A program made the position numbers and the translations under genes. Shown piece after piece: positions 17,390 to 25,139 of a DNA stretch of 64,000 nt. Origin of the DNA: Oscillospiraceae bacterium (GTDB lineage: Bacteria; Bacillota; Clostridia; Oscillospirales; Oscillospiraceae); contig SVKO01000005.1 in the NCBI GenBank assembly GCA_015068455.1, forward strand, positions 62,001 through 126,000. Reading direction: 5' to 3'. The notes beneath the pieces were generated by a model. That model was not told the origin of the DNA and searched no databases. It worked only from the letters and a program-made list of their open reading frames with translations. Each line of letters opens with the position of its first letter. Position 1 is the first letter of the stretch.

Positions 17390-18457
17390 TCAGTTCCCCT
17401 CCTGCTCTAAGATGGCGCGGGTCTTTTGTAAAAGGACGTCCATCTGCTCCCGCGTGCCGATGGAGATCCGCAGATAATCGGAAATCTTCTCTTTGTCAAA
17501 ATGCCGTACCAGCACGCCGTCGCGCTTGAGGGCGCGGTACAGGGCGCCGCCCTCCATGCGGTCCGTGCGGGCGAAGATGAAGTTCGCCTTCGACGGCAGG
17601 ACGGAGAAGCCCAGCTCCGTGAGCTTTTCCACGGTATATTCCCGGTTTTCCATGATCGTGCGGCAGTTTGAAAGATAATACCCGTTGTCAGCCATGGCGG
17701 CCGCGCCGGCAGCCTGGGCCATGCGGTTGACATTGTAGGGATTGGTGGAATACTTGATGGCGTTGATATCCGCCAGCAGGCTCGCCTGGGCGAAGCCGAA
17801 GCCGAGGCGGGCGCCGGCCAGAGAGTGGGACTTGGAGAAGGTCTGACAGACCAGCAGATTATCGTATTTGTCGATCAGATCCACGCAGCTCTCCGCACCG
17901 AAGGCCACATATGCCTCGTCCACGATGACCACATTGTCCGGGTTTGTGCGCACGATTTGCTCGATTTCACGCTTCGGCAGAGCGATGCCCGTGGGGGCGT
18001 TGGGGTTGGCGATGACGATGGTTTCGCCCAGGCCGCAGTAGTCGCGGTAATCGATGGTGAAATCCTCCCGCAGCGGGATAATGTGCGACGGGACGCGGTT
18101 GAAGTCGGCGAAAACCGGATAGCAGCCGTAGGTGATATCGGCATAGGCCAGCGGATGGGTTTCATCGCAGAAGGCCATGACGGCGAAGTTGATGATCTCA
18201 TCCGAGCCGTTCACAGGCAGAACCTGGTCCGGCTGTACGCCGTATTCCTTCGCGATGGCGCTGCACAGGACACGGCACTGGGGATCACAGTAGAGATTGG
18301 CGCTTGCGCCGGCGTCGCGCATGGCCTGCACCACGGCGGGCGACGGCGGGAAGGGCGATTCGTTGGTGTTTAGCTTCGTATACTGCTGATCCTGGGGCTG
18401 TTCGCCCGGCACATAGGGCACCAGATCGGAAAATTTTTCGCTGAAAAACCGGCTCAT
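17390..18457 (-). CDS. hisC: Histidinol-phosphate aminotransferase
   Basis: PLP enzyme (355 aa, fold type I) transferring the amino group from glutamate to imidazole acetol phosphate. NANPNAPTG-like IANPNAPTGIAL, DEAYVAFG and the PLP lysine in TFSKSHSLAGARLGF are all present. Start overlaps hisD by 4 nt. Confidence 0.95.
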   Translation of the reverse strand: MSRFFSEKFSDLVPYVPGEQPQDQQYTKLNTNESPFPPSPAVVQAMRDAGASANLYCDPQCRVLCSAIAKEYGVQPDQVLPVNGSDEIINFAVMAFCDETHPLAYADITYGCYPVFADFNRVPSHIIPLREDFTIDYRDYCGLGETIVIANPNAPTGIALPKREIEQIVRTNPDNVVIVDEAYVAFGAESCVDLIDKYDNLLVCQTFSKSHSLAGARLGFGFAQASLLADINAIKYSTNPYNVNRMAQAAGAAAMADNGYYLSNCRTIMENREYTVEKLTELGFSVLPSKANFIFARTDRMEGGALYRALKRDGVLVRHFDKEKISDYLRISIGTREQMDVLLQKTRAILEQEGN

Positions 18458-19734
18458 TCCCCTGTTCCCTCCTCAAAACGGATCTCCGCGGCACGGGCGT
18501 GGGCGTCCAGGCCCTCGGCCCGGGCGAATACGGCGATCTTGTCCGCCACCGCCGCCAGGGCGTCGGGGCTGAAGCAGCTGAACTGGGTCTTCTTGATGAA
18601 ATCGTCCACGGAAAGCGGACTGGAGAAACGGGCGGTGCCGCTGGTGGGCAGGGTGTGGTTCGGGCCCGCCAGATAGTCGCCCAGGGACTCGGGACAGTAT
18701 TTTCCCAGGAATACGGAGCCTGCATTGCGCACCCGGTCAAGATACGGCATGGGGTCGTCCACGCAGATTTCCAGATGCTCCGGCGCCAGCTCGTTGGAAG
18801 CCTCCACCGCCTGGTACAGGTCCTTCGTGACCAGGATCATACCGTTATTCTCGATGGAGGCGCGGGCGATCTCCTGCCGCGGAAGCAGCTGAAGCTGCCG
18901 CTCCACCTCCCCGCTCACCTTCTCGGCCAGCTCCATGGAGTTGGTGACCAGAACGGCGGAGGCCATCTTATCGTGCTCCGCCTGGCTCAAAAGGTCCGCC
19001 GCCACGAAGGCGGGATTGCAGGTGCCGTCGGCGATGACCAGGATCTCGCTGGGGCCGGCGATCATGTCGATGTTCACCCGGCCGAAGACCTGGCGCTTGG
19101 CCTCCGCCACATAGGCGTTGCCGGGACCTACGATCTTGTCCACCTTGGGAACGGTCTCGGTGCCGTAAGCCAGCGCGGCGACGGCCTGGGCGCCGCCCAC
19201 CTTGAAGATCTGATCCACGCCCGCCAGCTTTGCAGCGGCCAGGATGGGCGCGGCGACCTTTCCGTCTTTTCCCGGCGGCGTGGTGATGACGATCTGGCTG
19301 CAGCCGGCCAGCTTGGCGGGAATCGCCAGCATCAGCACCGTGGAAGGGTACGCCGCGGTGCCGCCGGGGATGTACAGGCCCACCTTCTCGATGGGGGTGA
19401 TCTTCTGCCCCATCACGACGCCGGAGCGGGTCATGGTGAAGCCCTCGCGCAGCTGCCGGGAGTGGAATTCGCGGATGTTCTCCGCCGCCAGAGCCATGGC
19501 GTCCATCAGCTCGGAGGAAACGGAGGCGACGGCCTCGTCGATCTCCCGGGCGCTGACCTCCAGCGAAGACAGGCGCACCCGGTCAAAGCGCTCGCTGTAG
19601 TCGAACAGCGCCGCATTGCCGCGCCCGGCCACGTCCTCGATAATATTTCTCACCGGTTCGCTCACGTCGAAGCGCTGCATGGAGCGCATCAAAAGAGCGC
19701 CGGGTTCCAAAGTGTCATAGGATAGGATCTTCAT
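18454..19734 (-). CDS. hisD: Histidinol dehydrogenase
   Basis: Zinc enzyme performing the last two oxidations to histidine (426 aa). Family landmarks are [41 protein letters not shown], the zinc/acid-base segment [20 protein letters not shown] and [10 protein letters not shown]. Short gap to hisG, no separate promoter visible. Confidence 0.97.
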   Translation of the reverse strand: MKILSYDTLEPGALLMRSMQRFDVSEPVRNIIEDVAGRGNAALFDYSERFDRVRLSSLEVSAREIDEAVASVSSELMDAMALAAENIREFHSRQLREGFTMTRSGVVMGQKITPIEKVGLYIPGGTAAYPSTVLMLAIPAKLAGCSQIVITTPPGKDGKVAAPILAAAKLAGVDQIFKVGGAQAVAALAYGTETVPKVDKIVGPGNAYVAEAKRQVFGRVNIDMIAGPSEILVIADGTCNPAFVAADLLSQAEHDKMASAVLVTNSMELAEKVSGEVERQLQLLPRQEIARASIENNGMILVTKDLYQAVEASNELAPEHLEICVDDPMPYLDRVRNAGSVFLGKYCPESLGDYLAGPNHTLPTSGTARFSSPLSVDDFIKKTQFSCFSPDALAAVADKIAVFARAEGLDAHARAAEIRFEEGTGE

Positions 19735-19740
19735 TTTGTC

Positions 19741-20367
19741 TTACTCCTGTTCAAGCAGCTGCGTCATATTCTCACAGATGGCGCAGATTTCGTCATATTT
19801 AAATTTATAATTGGCCTTGTTGGCAATCAGGCGGGCGCTGATGGGCACTATGGTCTCCAGCGGCGCCAGGCCGTTTTCCAGCAGGGTCTTTCCCGTCTCC
19901 ACGATGTCCACGATCACGTCGGACAGGCCCAGGATGGGGGCAAGTTCAATGGAGCCGTTGAGCTTGATGATGTCGATCTGACGGCTGCGCTGGCTGTAAT
20001 GTCGCCGGGCAATGCGCGGAAACTTCGTGGCCACCCGCAGCGTCCGGGCAGGGTCGTCGCGGAAATCCGCGGGACCTGCCACGCACATGCGGCATTTGCC
20101 CACGTTCAGGTCCAGCAGCTCATAGATATCCGGAGCGTATTCCAGCAAAATATCCTTCCCTGCCACGCCGATATCCGCCGCGCCGCGTTCGACGTAGATC
20201 GCCACGTCCGACGGCTTCACCCAGAAATAGCATACGCCGGCGTCCGGGTTCTGAAATGTCAGCTTGCGATTGGACTCGCGGATCTCCGGGCAGGCGTAAC
20301 CTGCGCGCTCGAACATGGAATAGACCTTTTCTCCGAGGCGCCCCTTGGGCAGAGCAATATTAACCAA
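19741..20367 (-). CDS. hisG: ATP phosphoribosyltransferase, short form
   Basis: First, feedback-regulated step: PRPP plus ATP. At 208 aa it is the short HisG that lacks the regulatory ACT-like domain and needs HisZ, encoded immediately upstream. NIALPKGRLGEKV at the N-terminus, VAGKDIL and the PRPP loop DIVETGKTL are visible. The start is TTG at 20367 with GGAGGTG about 7 nt upstream; it overlaps the end of hisZ by 8 nt. Confidence 0.95.
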   Translation of the reverse strand: MVNIALPKGRLGEKVYSMFERAGYACPEIRESNRKLTFQNPDAGVCYFWVKPSDVAIYVERGAADIGVAGKDILLEYAPDIYELLDLNVGKCRMCVAGPADFRDDPARTLRVATKFPRIARRHYSQRSRQIDIIKLNGSIELAPILGLSDVIVDIVETGKTLLENGLAPLETIVPISARLIANKANYKFKYDEICAICENMTQLLEQE

Positions 20368-21466
20368 TCGGATGCACCTCCGTTCCTTCCATTATCCATG
20401 TCTGTCTGGCGCGGACCGTACCGGCGCCTTCGGGCAGCACGCGAACGCTGCAGCCCTTCGCGGTCAGCGCCTGCGCTTCGGCAATCAACACCGACAGATC
20501 GCTGTCGTCCCGATAGTACAGTGCGGCGTCCACATCGTAGGCGCGGCTTCTGGCATCAAAACGCTCCAGCTGGTCCAGATAAACCGCAAAACCGATGGCG
20601 CTCTGGTTCCGGCCCATCTTGGCCATCAGATTGTCGTAGCGGCCGCCGGACAGCACGCCCGCGGCCACGCCGGAGATGAATCCGCGGAACACCAGACCGT
20701 TGTAATAGTCCATATCGTTGATCAGCGAAAAATCCAACCGGAGGTTCCGGCAGCCAAAGGATTTCAGCAGACGGCTCAGGCGCTGCAGAGCGCGCACACA
20801 GGCGAGGCTTTCCGCGGGCAGGTCCATGGCCTCCGCTTCGTCCAGCGCCGCGTCCAGGGGCCCGTAGAGGCGCACAAGCGCTTCCAGGCTGCTGCAGAAG
20901 GACGCGGGAAGCTGATAACGGCCGCACAGTTCCCGGATCCGGTGCAGATTCTTCTGTCCGACGGCCTGCATCAGCGCAGCGCGCTGGTCCTCGTCCAGAT
21001 CACAGCTGTCCAGCAGGCCGGAGAGCACGCCGATGTGGCTCAGATCCAGGACGTAGTCATCGGAAATGGCGCGCAGGCTGCGCTCGGCCAGCATGACCAC
21101 CTCGGCCATGGCATAGTCGTCCACGGCGCCGATGAGCTCCAGGCCGGTCTGCATGATCTCCTGGAAGCCGTCGCCGTTCTTCGGGACGCGGTAGACGTTC
21201 TCCGTATAGTAGACCTTGCTGATGGCTGCGTCGGGCTCGGTATTCTTGATGATGGACAGCGTCACATCCGGCTTGAGGGCCATGAGGCGGCCGTTGGTAT
21301 CGGTAAAGGTCAGGATCTGCTTGCTCTGCAAAAAGTTGCGGTTGGAGGCGTAGAGATCGTAGGATTCAAATTTGCTGACCTTATACTGCCGGTAGCCGTA
21401 GGCGCTGTAGAGATCGCGCAGGGCCATGACCGTGCGCTCTTCGGAATTCAGTTCGCGTTGAAACAT
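20360..21466 (-). CDS. hisZ: ATP phosphoribosyltransferase regulatory subunit
   Basis: Class II HisRS-like paralogue without tRNA-ligase function, forming the hetero-octamer with short HisG and carrying histidine inhibition. The 368-aa sequence shows LMALKPDVTLSI, YYTENVYRVPK (motif 2 region), LDLSHIGVL and, near the C-terminus, GRYDNLMAKMGRNQSAIGFA. It lacks the anticodon-binding domain. Its coexistence with the 208-aa HisG is the expected pairing. Confidence 0.95.
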   Translation of the reverse strand: MFQRELNSEERTVMALRDLYSAYGYRQYKVSKFESYDLYASNRNFLQSKQILTFTDTNGRLMALKPDVTLSIIKNTEPDAAISKVYYTENVYRVPKNGDGFQEIMQTGLELIGAVDDYAMAEVVMLAERSLRAISDDYVLDLSHIGVLSGLLDSCDLDEDQRAALMQAVGQKNLHRIRELCGRYQLPASFCSSLEALVRLYGPLDAALDEAEAMDLPAESLACVRALQRLSRLLKSFGCRNLRLDFSLINDMDYYNGLVFRGFISGVAAGVLSGGRYDNLMAKMGRNQSAIGFAVYLDQLERFDARSRAYDVDAALYYRDDSDLSVLIAEAQALTAKGCSVRVLPEGAGTVRARQTWIMEGTEVHPIG

Positions 21467-21469
21467 GCG

Positions 21470-21766
21470 TTACTTTCCTTTCTGGCGATCGATGATCATG
21501 CTGTAGCCGCCGGAGCCGTAGTCCAGGCAGCGCTTGACGCGCCCCACCGTGGCGGAGCTGGCGCCGGTTTTTTCGCAGACGCTCTGATAGGAATTGCCCT
21601 CGGACAGAAGCTCCGCCACGCGCAGCCGCTGGGCCATGGACAGGACCTCCTTGATGGTGCACACATCCTCAAAAAAGGCGTAGCATTCGGCCTCGCTGCG
21701 CAGCGACAGGATCGCATGGGCGAGAGCGTCGGTCTGCTCGTTTTTCGGAAAACTCAATCGGAACAC
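21470..21766 (-). CDS. TrpR-like YerC/YecD family regulator (putative histidine repressor)
   Basis: A 98-aa all-helical protein whose SYQSVCEKTGASSATVGRVKRCL segment (two pieces, residues 60-82) is a TrpR/DnaA-type helix-turn-helix. TIKEVLSMAQRLRVAELL precedes it. YerC family proteins have been proposed as regulators of his operons in Firmicutes, and this one is the first gene of such an operon. I prefer GTG at 21766, because AAAGGA lies 6 nt upstream; the ATG two codons earlier directly abuts that site. It probably autoregulates the operon through sites in the promoter. Confidence 0.85.
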   Translation of the reverse strand: MFRLSFPKNEQTDALAHAILSLRSEAECYAFFEDVCTIKEVLSMAQRLRVAELLSEGNSYQSVCEKTGASSATVGRVKRCLDYGSGGYSMIIDRQKGK

Positions 21767-21790
21767 CGCCATTCCTTTTTATTTGCTACT

Positions 21791-21819
21791 ATGTTATCAC
21801 GTTACTTTGTTAAAGTCAA
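21791..21819 (-). promoter_or_regulatory. his operon promoter with candidate operator repeats
   Basis: Minus strand -35 TTGACT (21819-21814), 17 bp spacer, -10 TAACAT (21796-21791) with an extended TG. Plus-strand direct repeats TACTATGTTA (21787-21796) and TACTTTGTTA (21803-21812), 16 bp apart, cover the -10 and the spacer. ACTTTGTTAAAGT (21804-21816) is also palindromic. These are candidate sites for the YerC-like protein. The 5' leader is very short, so no T-box or histidine leader peptide precedes the operon. Confidence 0.7.
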
Positions 21820-21895
21820 GAAAAAAACAGCGGGCGGAATTCACATAATAATCGCCCCGTACCCTCCGGAATCCCGACAAAACAGAAAAAACGTA

Positions 21896-21924
21896 TTTAC
21901 AACGTCCGCCCTGTGAAGTATAAT
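21896..21924 (+). promoter_or_regulatory. sigma-A promoter of pfkA
   Basis: TTTACA (21896-21901), 17 bp spacer, TATAAT (21919-21924), about 60 nt before the pfkA start and divergent from the his promoter. Confidence 0.8.
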
Positions 21925-21984
21925 CATTATATATTTGGAAGTCAAATAACATTCTCAAATTATCACATAGAAGGAGATCTGATT

Positions 21985-22968
21985 ATGGCAAATGCAGTAA
22001 AACGAATCGGCGTGCTGACCTCCGGCGGCGACGCTCCCGGCATGAATGCAGCGATCCGTGCTGTTGTCCGCAGCGCCAATTACCGCGGGATCGAGTGCAT
22101 CGGTATCCGGCGCGGCTGGAACGGCCTGATCAGCGGCGATATCGTCCGGCTGGAGGAGCACAGCGTTGCGCACATCATCTCCCGCGGCGGTACCATGCTC
22201 TATACCGCCAGAAGCAAGGAATTCCGCACAGAGGAAGGCCAGCGCAAGGCGATGGCCACCTGCAAGCTGCTGGGCCTTGACGGCATCGTCGCCATCGGCG
22301 GCGACGGCACCTTCCGCGGCGCGCTGGCCCTGTCCAGCCACGGGATCTCCGTGGTGGGCGTGCCCGCAACCATTGATAACGACATCAGCTGCACCGACTA
22401 CTGCATCGGCTACGATACTGCGGCGAATACCGCCATCGAGTGCATCGACAAGCTGCGCGATACCATGCAGGCCCACGAGCGCTGCTCCGTGGTGGAGGTC
22501 ATGGGCCGCAACGCTGGCCATCTTGCCATGTATGTGGGCCTTGCCATCGGCGCAACGGCGGTGCTGGTCCCGGAGGAAAAGGAGACCTTCGGCCTGGATT
22601 CGCTGGTGGAAAAAATCCGAAGCGCACGGCTCAACGGCTTCACACATTATATGATCGTGGTGGCAGAAGGCGCCGGCAGCGCCGCAGAGGTCGGCGAATA
22701 CATCCGCGAAAATCTGGGGCTCGATCCCCGCGTCACCGTCCTGGGACATATCCAGCGCGGCGGCTCCCCCAATGCCCGCGACCGCGTGACCGCCACGCAG
22801 ATGGGCCATCACGCCGTGGAGCTTCTGGCCAACGGGATGACCAACCGCGTGGTCTGCACCATCGCCGACGGCGAGATCTCCGATGTGGATATTTCCACCG
22901 GCCTCGCCATGCACAAGGGCATCAATCAGCAGCAGGTGGAGGCGCTGCGGGCCATGACCGGCCTCTGA
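21985..22968 (+). CDS. pfkA: ATP-dependent 6-phosphofructokinase
   Basis: Committed step of glycolysis. The 327-aa length is typical of group A bacterial PFK. TSGGDAPGMNAAIR (11-24) binds ATP, IGGDGTFRGA (about 101-110) carries Gly at the position that is Asp in PPi-dependent enzymes, and PATIDNDI has the catalytic Asp; VVEVMGRNAGHLA and HIQRGGSP bind substrate. Gly of the usual PGTIDND is Ala here, not the Lys of PPi-PFK, so ATP use is expected. The ATG at 21985 follows AAGGAG; an upstream in-frame ATG overlaps the promoter. Confidence 0.95.
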   Translation: MANAVKRIGVLTSGGDAPGMNAAIRAVVRSANYRGIECIGIRRGWNGLISGDIVRLEEHSVAHIISRGGTMLYTARSKEFRTEEGQRKAMATCKLLGLDGIVAIGGDGTFRGALALSSHGISVVGVPATIDNDISCTDYCIGYDTAANTAIECIDKLRDTMQAHERCSVVEVMGRNAGHLAMYVGLAIGATAVLVPEEKETFGLDSLVEKIRSARLNGFTHYMIVVAEGAGSAAEVGEYIRENLGLDPRVTVLGHIQRGGSPNARDRVTATQMGHHAVELLANGMTNRVVCTIADGEISDVDISTGLAMHKGINQQQVEALRAMTGL

Positions 22969-22989
22969 TTCCCTGTTTGCAGCAGAATA

Positions 22990-23021
22990 AAACCGGGTAC
23001 GCCATGCGTACCCGGTTTTTT
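22990..23021. terminator. Terminator between pfkA and xerD
   Basis: AACCGGGTACGC and GCGTACCCGGTT form a perfect 12-bp stem around CAT, with a T-run on the right and A-rich sequence on the left. It ends pfkA and can also serve convergent xerD. Confidence 0.9.
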
Positions 23022-23024
23022 ATA

Positions 23025-23909
23025 TCAGGCTCTGGGATGATATTTGTTGTAAACGCTTTTCAAGTTTTGCTGCAGTACCTGGGCGTAGATCTGCGTGGAG
23101 GAAATGTCGCTGTGGCCGAGCATTTCCTGAATCGAGCGAAGATCCGCGCCGTTTTCCAGCAGATGCGCTGCAAAGCTGTGGCGCAGGGTGTGCGGCGTAA
23201 TATCCTTGTCTATCCCCGCCATATCCTGGTAATGCTTGACGATTTTCCAGAATCCCTGGCGCGTCATGCGCTCGCCGTTGACATTGACGAACAGGCTGGA
23301 TTCCAGCGGATTGGCAATCATCTGGGGACGAATGTCGAAAATGTAGTTATGTAAAGCTTTGACCGCCGCGGGATAAAGCGGGATGATCCGGGTCTTCCCT
23401 TTTGCCGTGCAGGAGATAAAGCCGACATTGAGATTGACGTCGTCCACATTCAGCCCGATCAGCTCGCTGACACGGATGCCGGTGGCGTAGAGCAGCTCCA
23501 GCATGGCCTTGTCGCGGTAGCCCTTCATGTCGGTCTGCTGAGGCTGACTCAAAAGAAGCTCCACTTCCTTGCCGGAAAGGATCTGCGGCAGCTTGCGGGC
23601 GTTCTTTTCCACATGGATGTCATGAACAGGATTTTGAGTGCAGACACCGCGCAGAATGGCAAAAGCAAAGAAATTCTTCAGGGAAGCAACGCTTCTTGAG
23701 ACCGTTGCCGGGGATTTACCGGCATTCTGCATCCAGGAAACATAGTCACAGATCTGACTGTGGCGTACGTCGGAAAGCTTCGGCGCAGAAATCTCTGACA
23801 GATAAGCGATGAACTGGCGAATATCCCGCATATATGATGCCACCGTATTTTCGGAGGCATTTTTGGTATGGATCAGATAGTCCTGAAACTGAGCTGCAAA
23901 TTCTGTCAT
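23025..23909 (-). CDS. xerD: Site-specific tyrosine recombinase XerD
   Basis: Resolves chromosome dimers at dif. At 294 aa it has the standard XerD length and all catalytic residues: Arg in TGIRVSEL, Lys in AKGKTRI, PHTLRHSFAAHLL, LGHSDISS and the nucleophile in QIYAQV. The sequence after the nucleophile (AQV rather than THV) is a minor variation. Own promoter on the minus strand. It is not in an operon with the second Xer-type gene at 12.2 kb. Confidence 0.9.
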   Translation of the reverse strand: MTEFAAQFQDYLIHTKNASENTVASYMRDIRQFIAYLSEISAPKLSDVRHSQICDYVSWMQNAGKSPATVSRSVASLKNFFAFAILRGVCTQNPVHDIHVEKNARKLPQILSGKEVELLLSQPQQTDMKGYRDKAMLELLYATGIRVSELIGLNVDDVNLNVGFISCTAKGKTRIIPLYPAAVKALHNYIFDIRPQMIANPLESSLFVNVNGERMTRQGFWKIVKHYQDMAGIDKDITPHTLRHSFAAHLLENGADLRSIQEMLGHSDISSTQIYAQVLQQNLKSVYNKYHPRA

Positions 23910-23984
23910 ACCAATGATTCATCCTTCAAACGCTAAAAAAATAAACGATTTGTAAACGCAGCATGAACAATATGTTGCTAACAT

Positions 23985-24013
23985 AATATAGCTGAAAACC
24001 GCGAAAAATTCAA
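23985..24013 (-). promoter_or_regulatory. sigma-A promoter of xerD
   Basis: Minus strand TTGAAT (24013-24008), 17 bp spacer, TATATT (23990-23985). Just downstream, TATGTTGCTAACATA (23971-23985 on plus) is a 6-bp inverted repeat at the transcription start, a possible operator. Confidence 0.7.
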
Positions 24014-24045
24014 GCAATTTTGGAATAACCAAATTTTTTTGGTAA

Positions 24046-24083
24046 TTATGTACAGATATTATGTAAACGGCGTTATGTAAACT
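24046..24083. repeat. Three direct TTATGTA repeats resembling a dif arm
   Basis: TTATGTA occurs at 24046, 24059 and 24074; the last two extend to TTATGTAAAC. The middle copy in ATATTATGTAAAC (24056-24068) matches the right (XerD-binding) arm of the Bacillus dif sequence as I remember it, but the left half of dif is not present. The repeats lie 30-70 nt upstream of the xerD promoter. The interval 23910-24234 holds these, the xerD promoter and the hairpin below; I see no convincing gene in it. Confidence 0.5.
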
Positions 24084-24113
24084 CTTGAACAAAATCGGAC
24101 GCGGACAAGAAAG

Positions 24114-24166
24114 AATCGCAATATGTGGTTGGGTCGTCTTTGCAAGACCCACCACATATTGCGATT
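24114..24166. terminator. Long hairpin, probable terminator downstream of the TIGR04086 gene
   Basis: The left arm 24114-24135 and right arm 24146-24166 are complementary over 21 bp with one extra T, forming AATCGCAATATGTGG / CCACATATTGCGATT plus GGGTC / GACCC around a 10-nt loop. On the minus strand it is followed by CTTTCTTGT, on the plus strand by TTGATTTG. It is positioned to end the leftward transcript, but the T-run is imperfect. Confidence 0.6.
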
Positions 24167-24234
24167 TTGATTTGATACAGATATGATACCCTTTTGTTAT
24201 TATTTGCGATAAAACAGCAGGTTGCACAAAGGGA

Positions 24235-24627
24235 TTATTTTCCCCTTCCCGCACAAATCAGCGCACATACAGCGGCGCTGATCGCCGCAGCCGGGAGGCT
24301 ACGCCAGGACAGCTCCGATCCTGATTGCAGCGCGTTTCGGATCACACCCAATGCCAGAAGCAGCATCGCAGCGCTTCCCAGGCAGACCGGCAGACGGGCT
24401 CGTCCCGCCAATCGCTGACTCAGAAATGCTCCCGCGCCCGCACCGATGAAGCAGATGAAAACGATACAAATATCATGCGTTCCCTCCGGCAGCACCTGCC
24501 GCTCCATCAAAAAAGCGCACAGCATGCAGGCCGCTGCGATTACCGCAAGCGAAACGGCTGCGCCGATCGCCATTGCACGGATCAGGTGCATCGTGCCGGA
24601 GGCACGGAAGCCTTGCTTAGCGTTCAT
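24235..24627 (-). CDS. TIGR04086-type small membrane protein
   Basis: Four hydrophobic segments in 130 aa (near residues 14-38, 50-70, 77-95 and 107-126) and Gly/Ala-rich helices place it in the TIGR04086/YrzE group of clostridial membrane proteins of unknown function. I assign the family from topology and its position next to yajC and tgt, where such genes are usual. I choose ATG 24627, preceded by AGGGGGAAGGGGA. No promoter is visible, so expression may come by read-through from yajC. Confidence 0.7.
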   Translation of the reverse strand: MNAKQGFRASGTMHLIRAMAIGAAVSLAVIAAACMLCAFLMERQVLPEGTHDICIVFICFIGAGAGAFLSQRLAGRARLPVCLGSAAMLLLALGVIRNALQSGSELSWRSLPAAAISAAVCALICAGRGK

Positions 24628-24666
24628 TCCCCTTCCCCCTCTCACCTGATCCTATGTGACATTGAA

Positions 24667-24700
24667 TAAAAAAATGCCGCCGGAGAACCGGCGGCATTTA
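24667..24700 (-). terminator. Terminator of yajC
   Basis: On the minus strand ATGCCGCCGG, loop TTCT, CCGGCGGCAT is followed by seven T, directly after the yajC stop. Confidence 0.9.
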
Positions 24701-24705
24701 CGGAT

Positions 24706-25068
24706 TTACTTTTCCTTCTTTGCCTTGGCGCGTTCGTTGCGGCGATCCTCGGCGGCCTTTCTGGCAGCCGCCGCCGCGGATTCATTGGAGGCGATGGCCC
24801 ACTTCTTGAACTCCATGCGGACGCGGTCTGCGCCAACCTCGATGACGATGTTGTCGTCCTTGATGTGGCAAACCTCGCCGACGATGCCGCCGATGGTGGT
24901 GATCTCGTCACCGACCTTGAGGGCGTCGCGCATTTGATCTGCTTCCTTCTTTTTCTTCCGTTCGGGACGGATCATGATGAAGTAAAGCAGTACGAACATC
25001 AGTGCGAGCATAATCAGGCTGGTCATGCTGCCGGCGCTGCCGCTGGATGCTGCGGTTAAAAATAACAC
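24706..25068 (-). CDS. yajC: Preprotein translocase accessory subunit YajC
   Basis: Small inner-membrane partner of SecDF. The 120-aa protein has the characteristic single membrane helix followed by a basic stretch (LMFVLLYFIMIRPERKKKKE, near residues 21-40) and the conserved LKVGDEITTIGGIVGEV. A charged Ala/Lys/Arg-rich tail ends it. I place the start at GTG 25068, with GGAGG 10 nt upstream. The longer frame to 25128 runs through the promoter. Confidence 0.93.
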   Translation of the reverse strand: MLFLTAASSGSAGSMTSLIMLALMFVLLYFIMIRPERKKKKEADQMRDALKVGDEITTIGGIVGEVCHIKDDNIVIEVGADRVRMEFKKWAIASNESAAAAARKAAEDRRNERAKAKKEK

Positions 25069-25099
25069 GGTAGGTATACCTCCATTTTCATTTTTTGAT

Positions 25100-25128
25100 A
25101 TTATACCTTGTATTCGGTGTGAATGCAA
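25100..25128 (-). promoter_or_regulatory. sigma-A promoter of yajC
   Basis: Minus strand TTGCAT (25128-25123), 17 bp spacer, TATAAT (25105-25100), lying between the tgt stop and yajC. Confidence 0.8.
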
Positions 25129-25139
25129 GCATTCTTTTG

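Noticed and set aside
23965-23985. LexA-type box in the xerD leader (GAAC near ATGTT)
   Set aside because: The half-sites GAAC and TGTT are one base off the required spacing and the second half-site is wrong.
24042-24069. A complete dif site
   Set aside because: Only the right half matches the remembered Bacillus sequence; the left arm does not.
23919-24254. A 111-codon minus-strand frame between xerD and the membrane-protein gene
   Set aside because: It contains the long hairpin, the repeats and the xerD promoter, has no ribosome site and no recognisable sequence.
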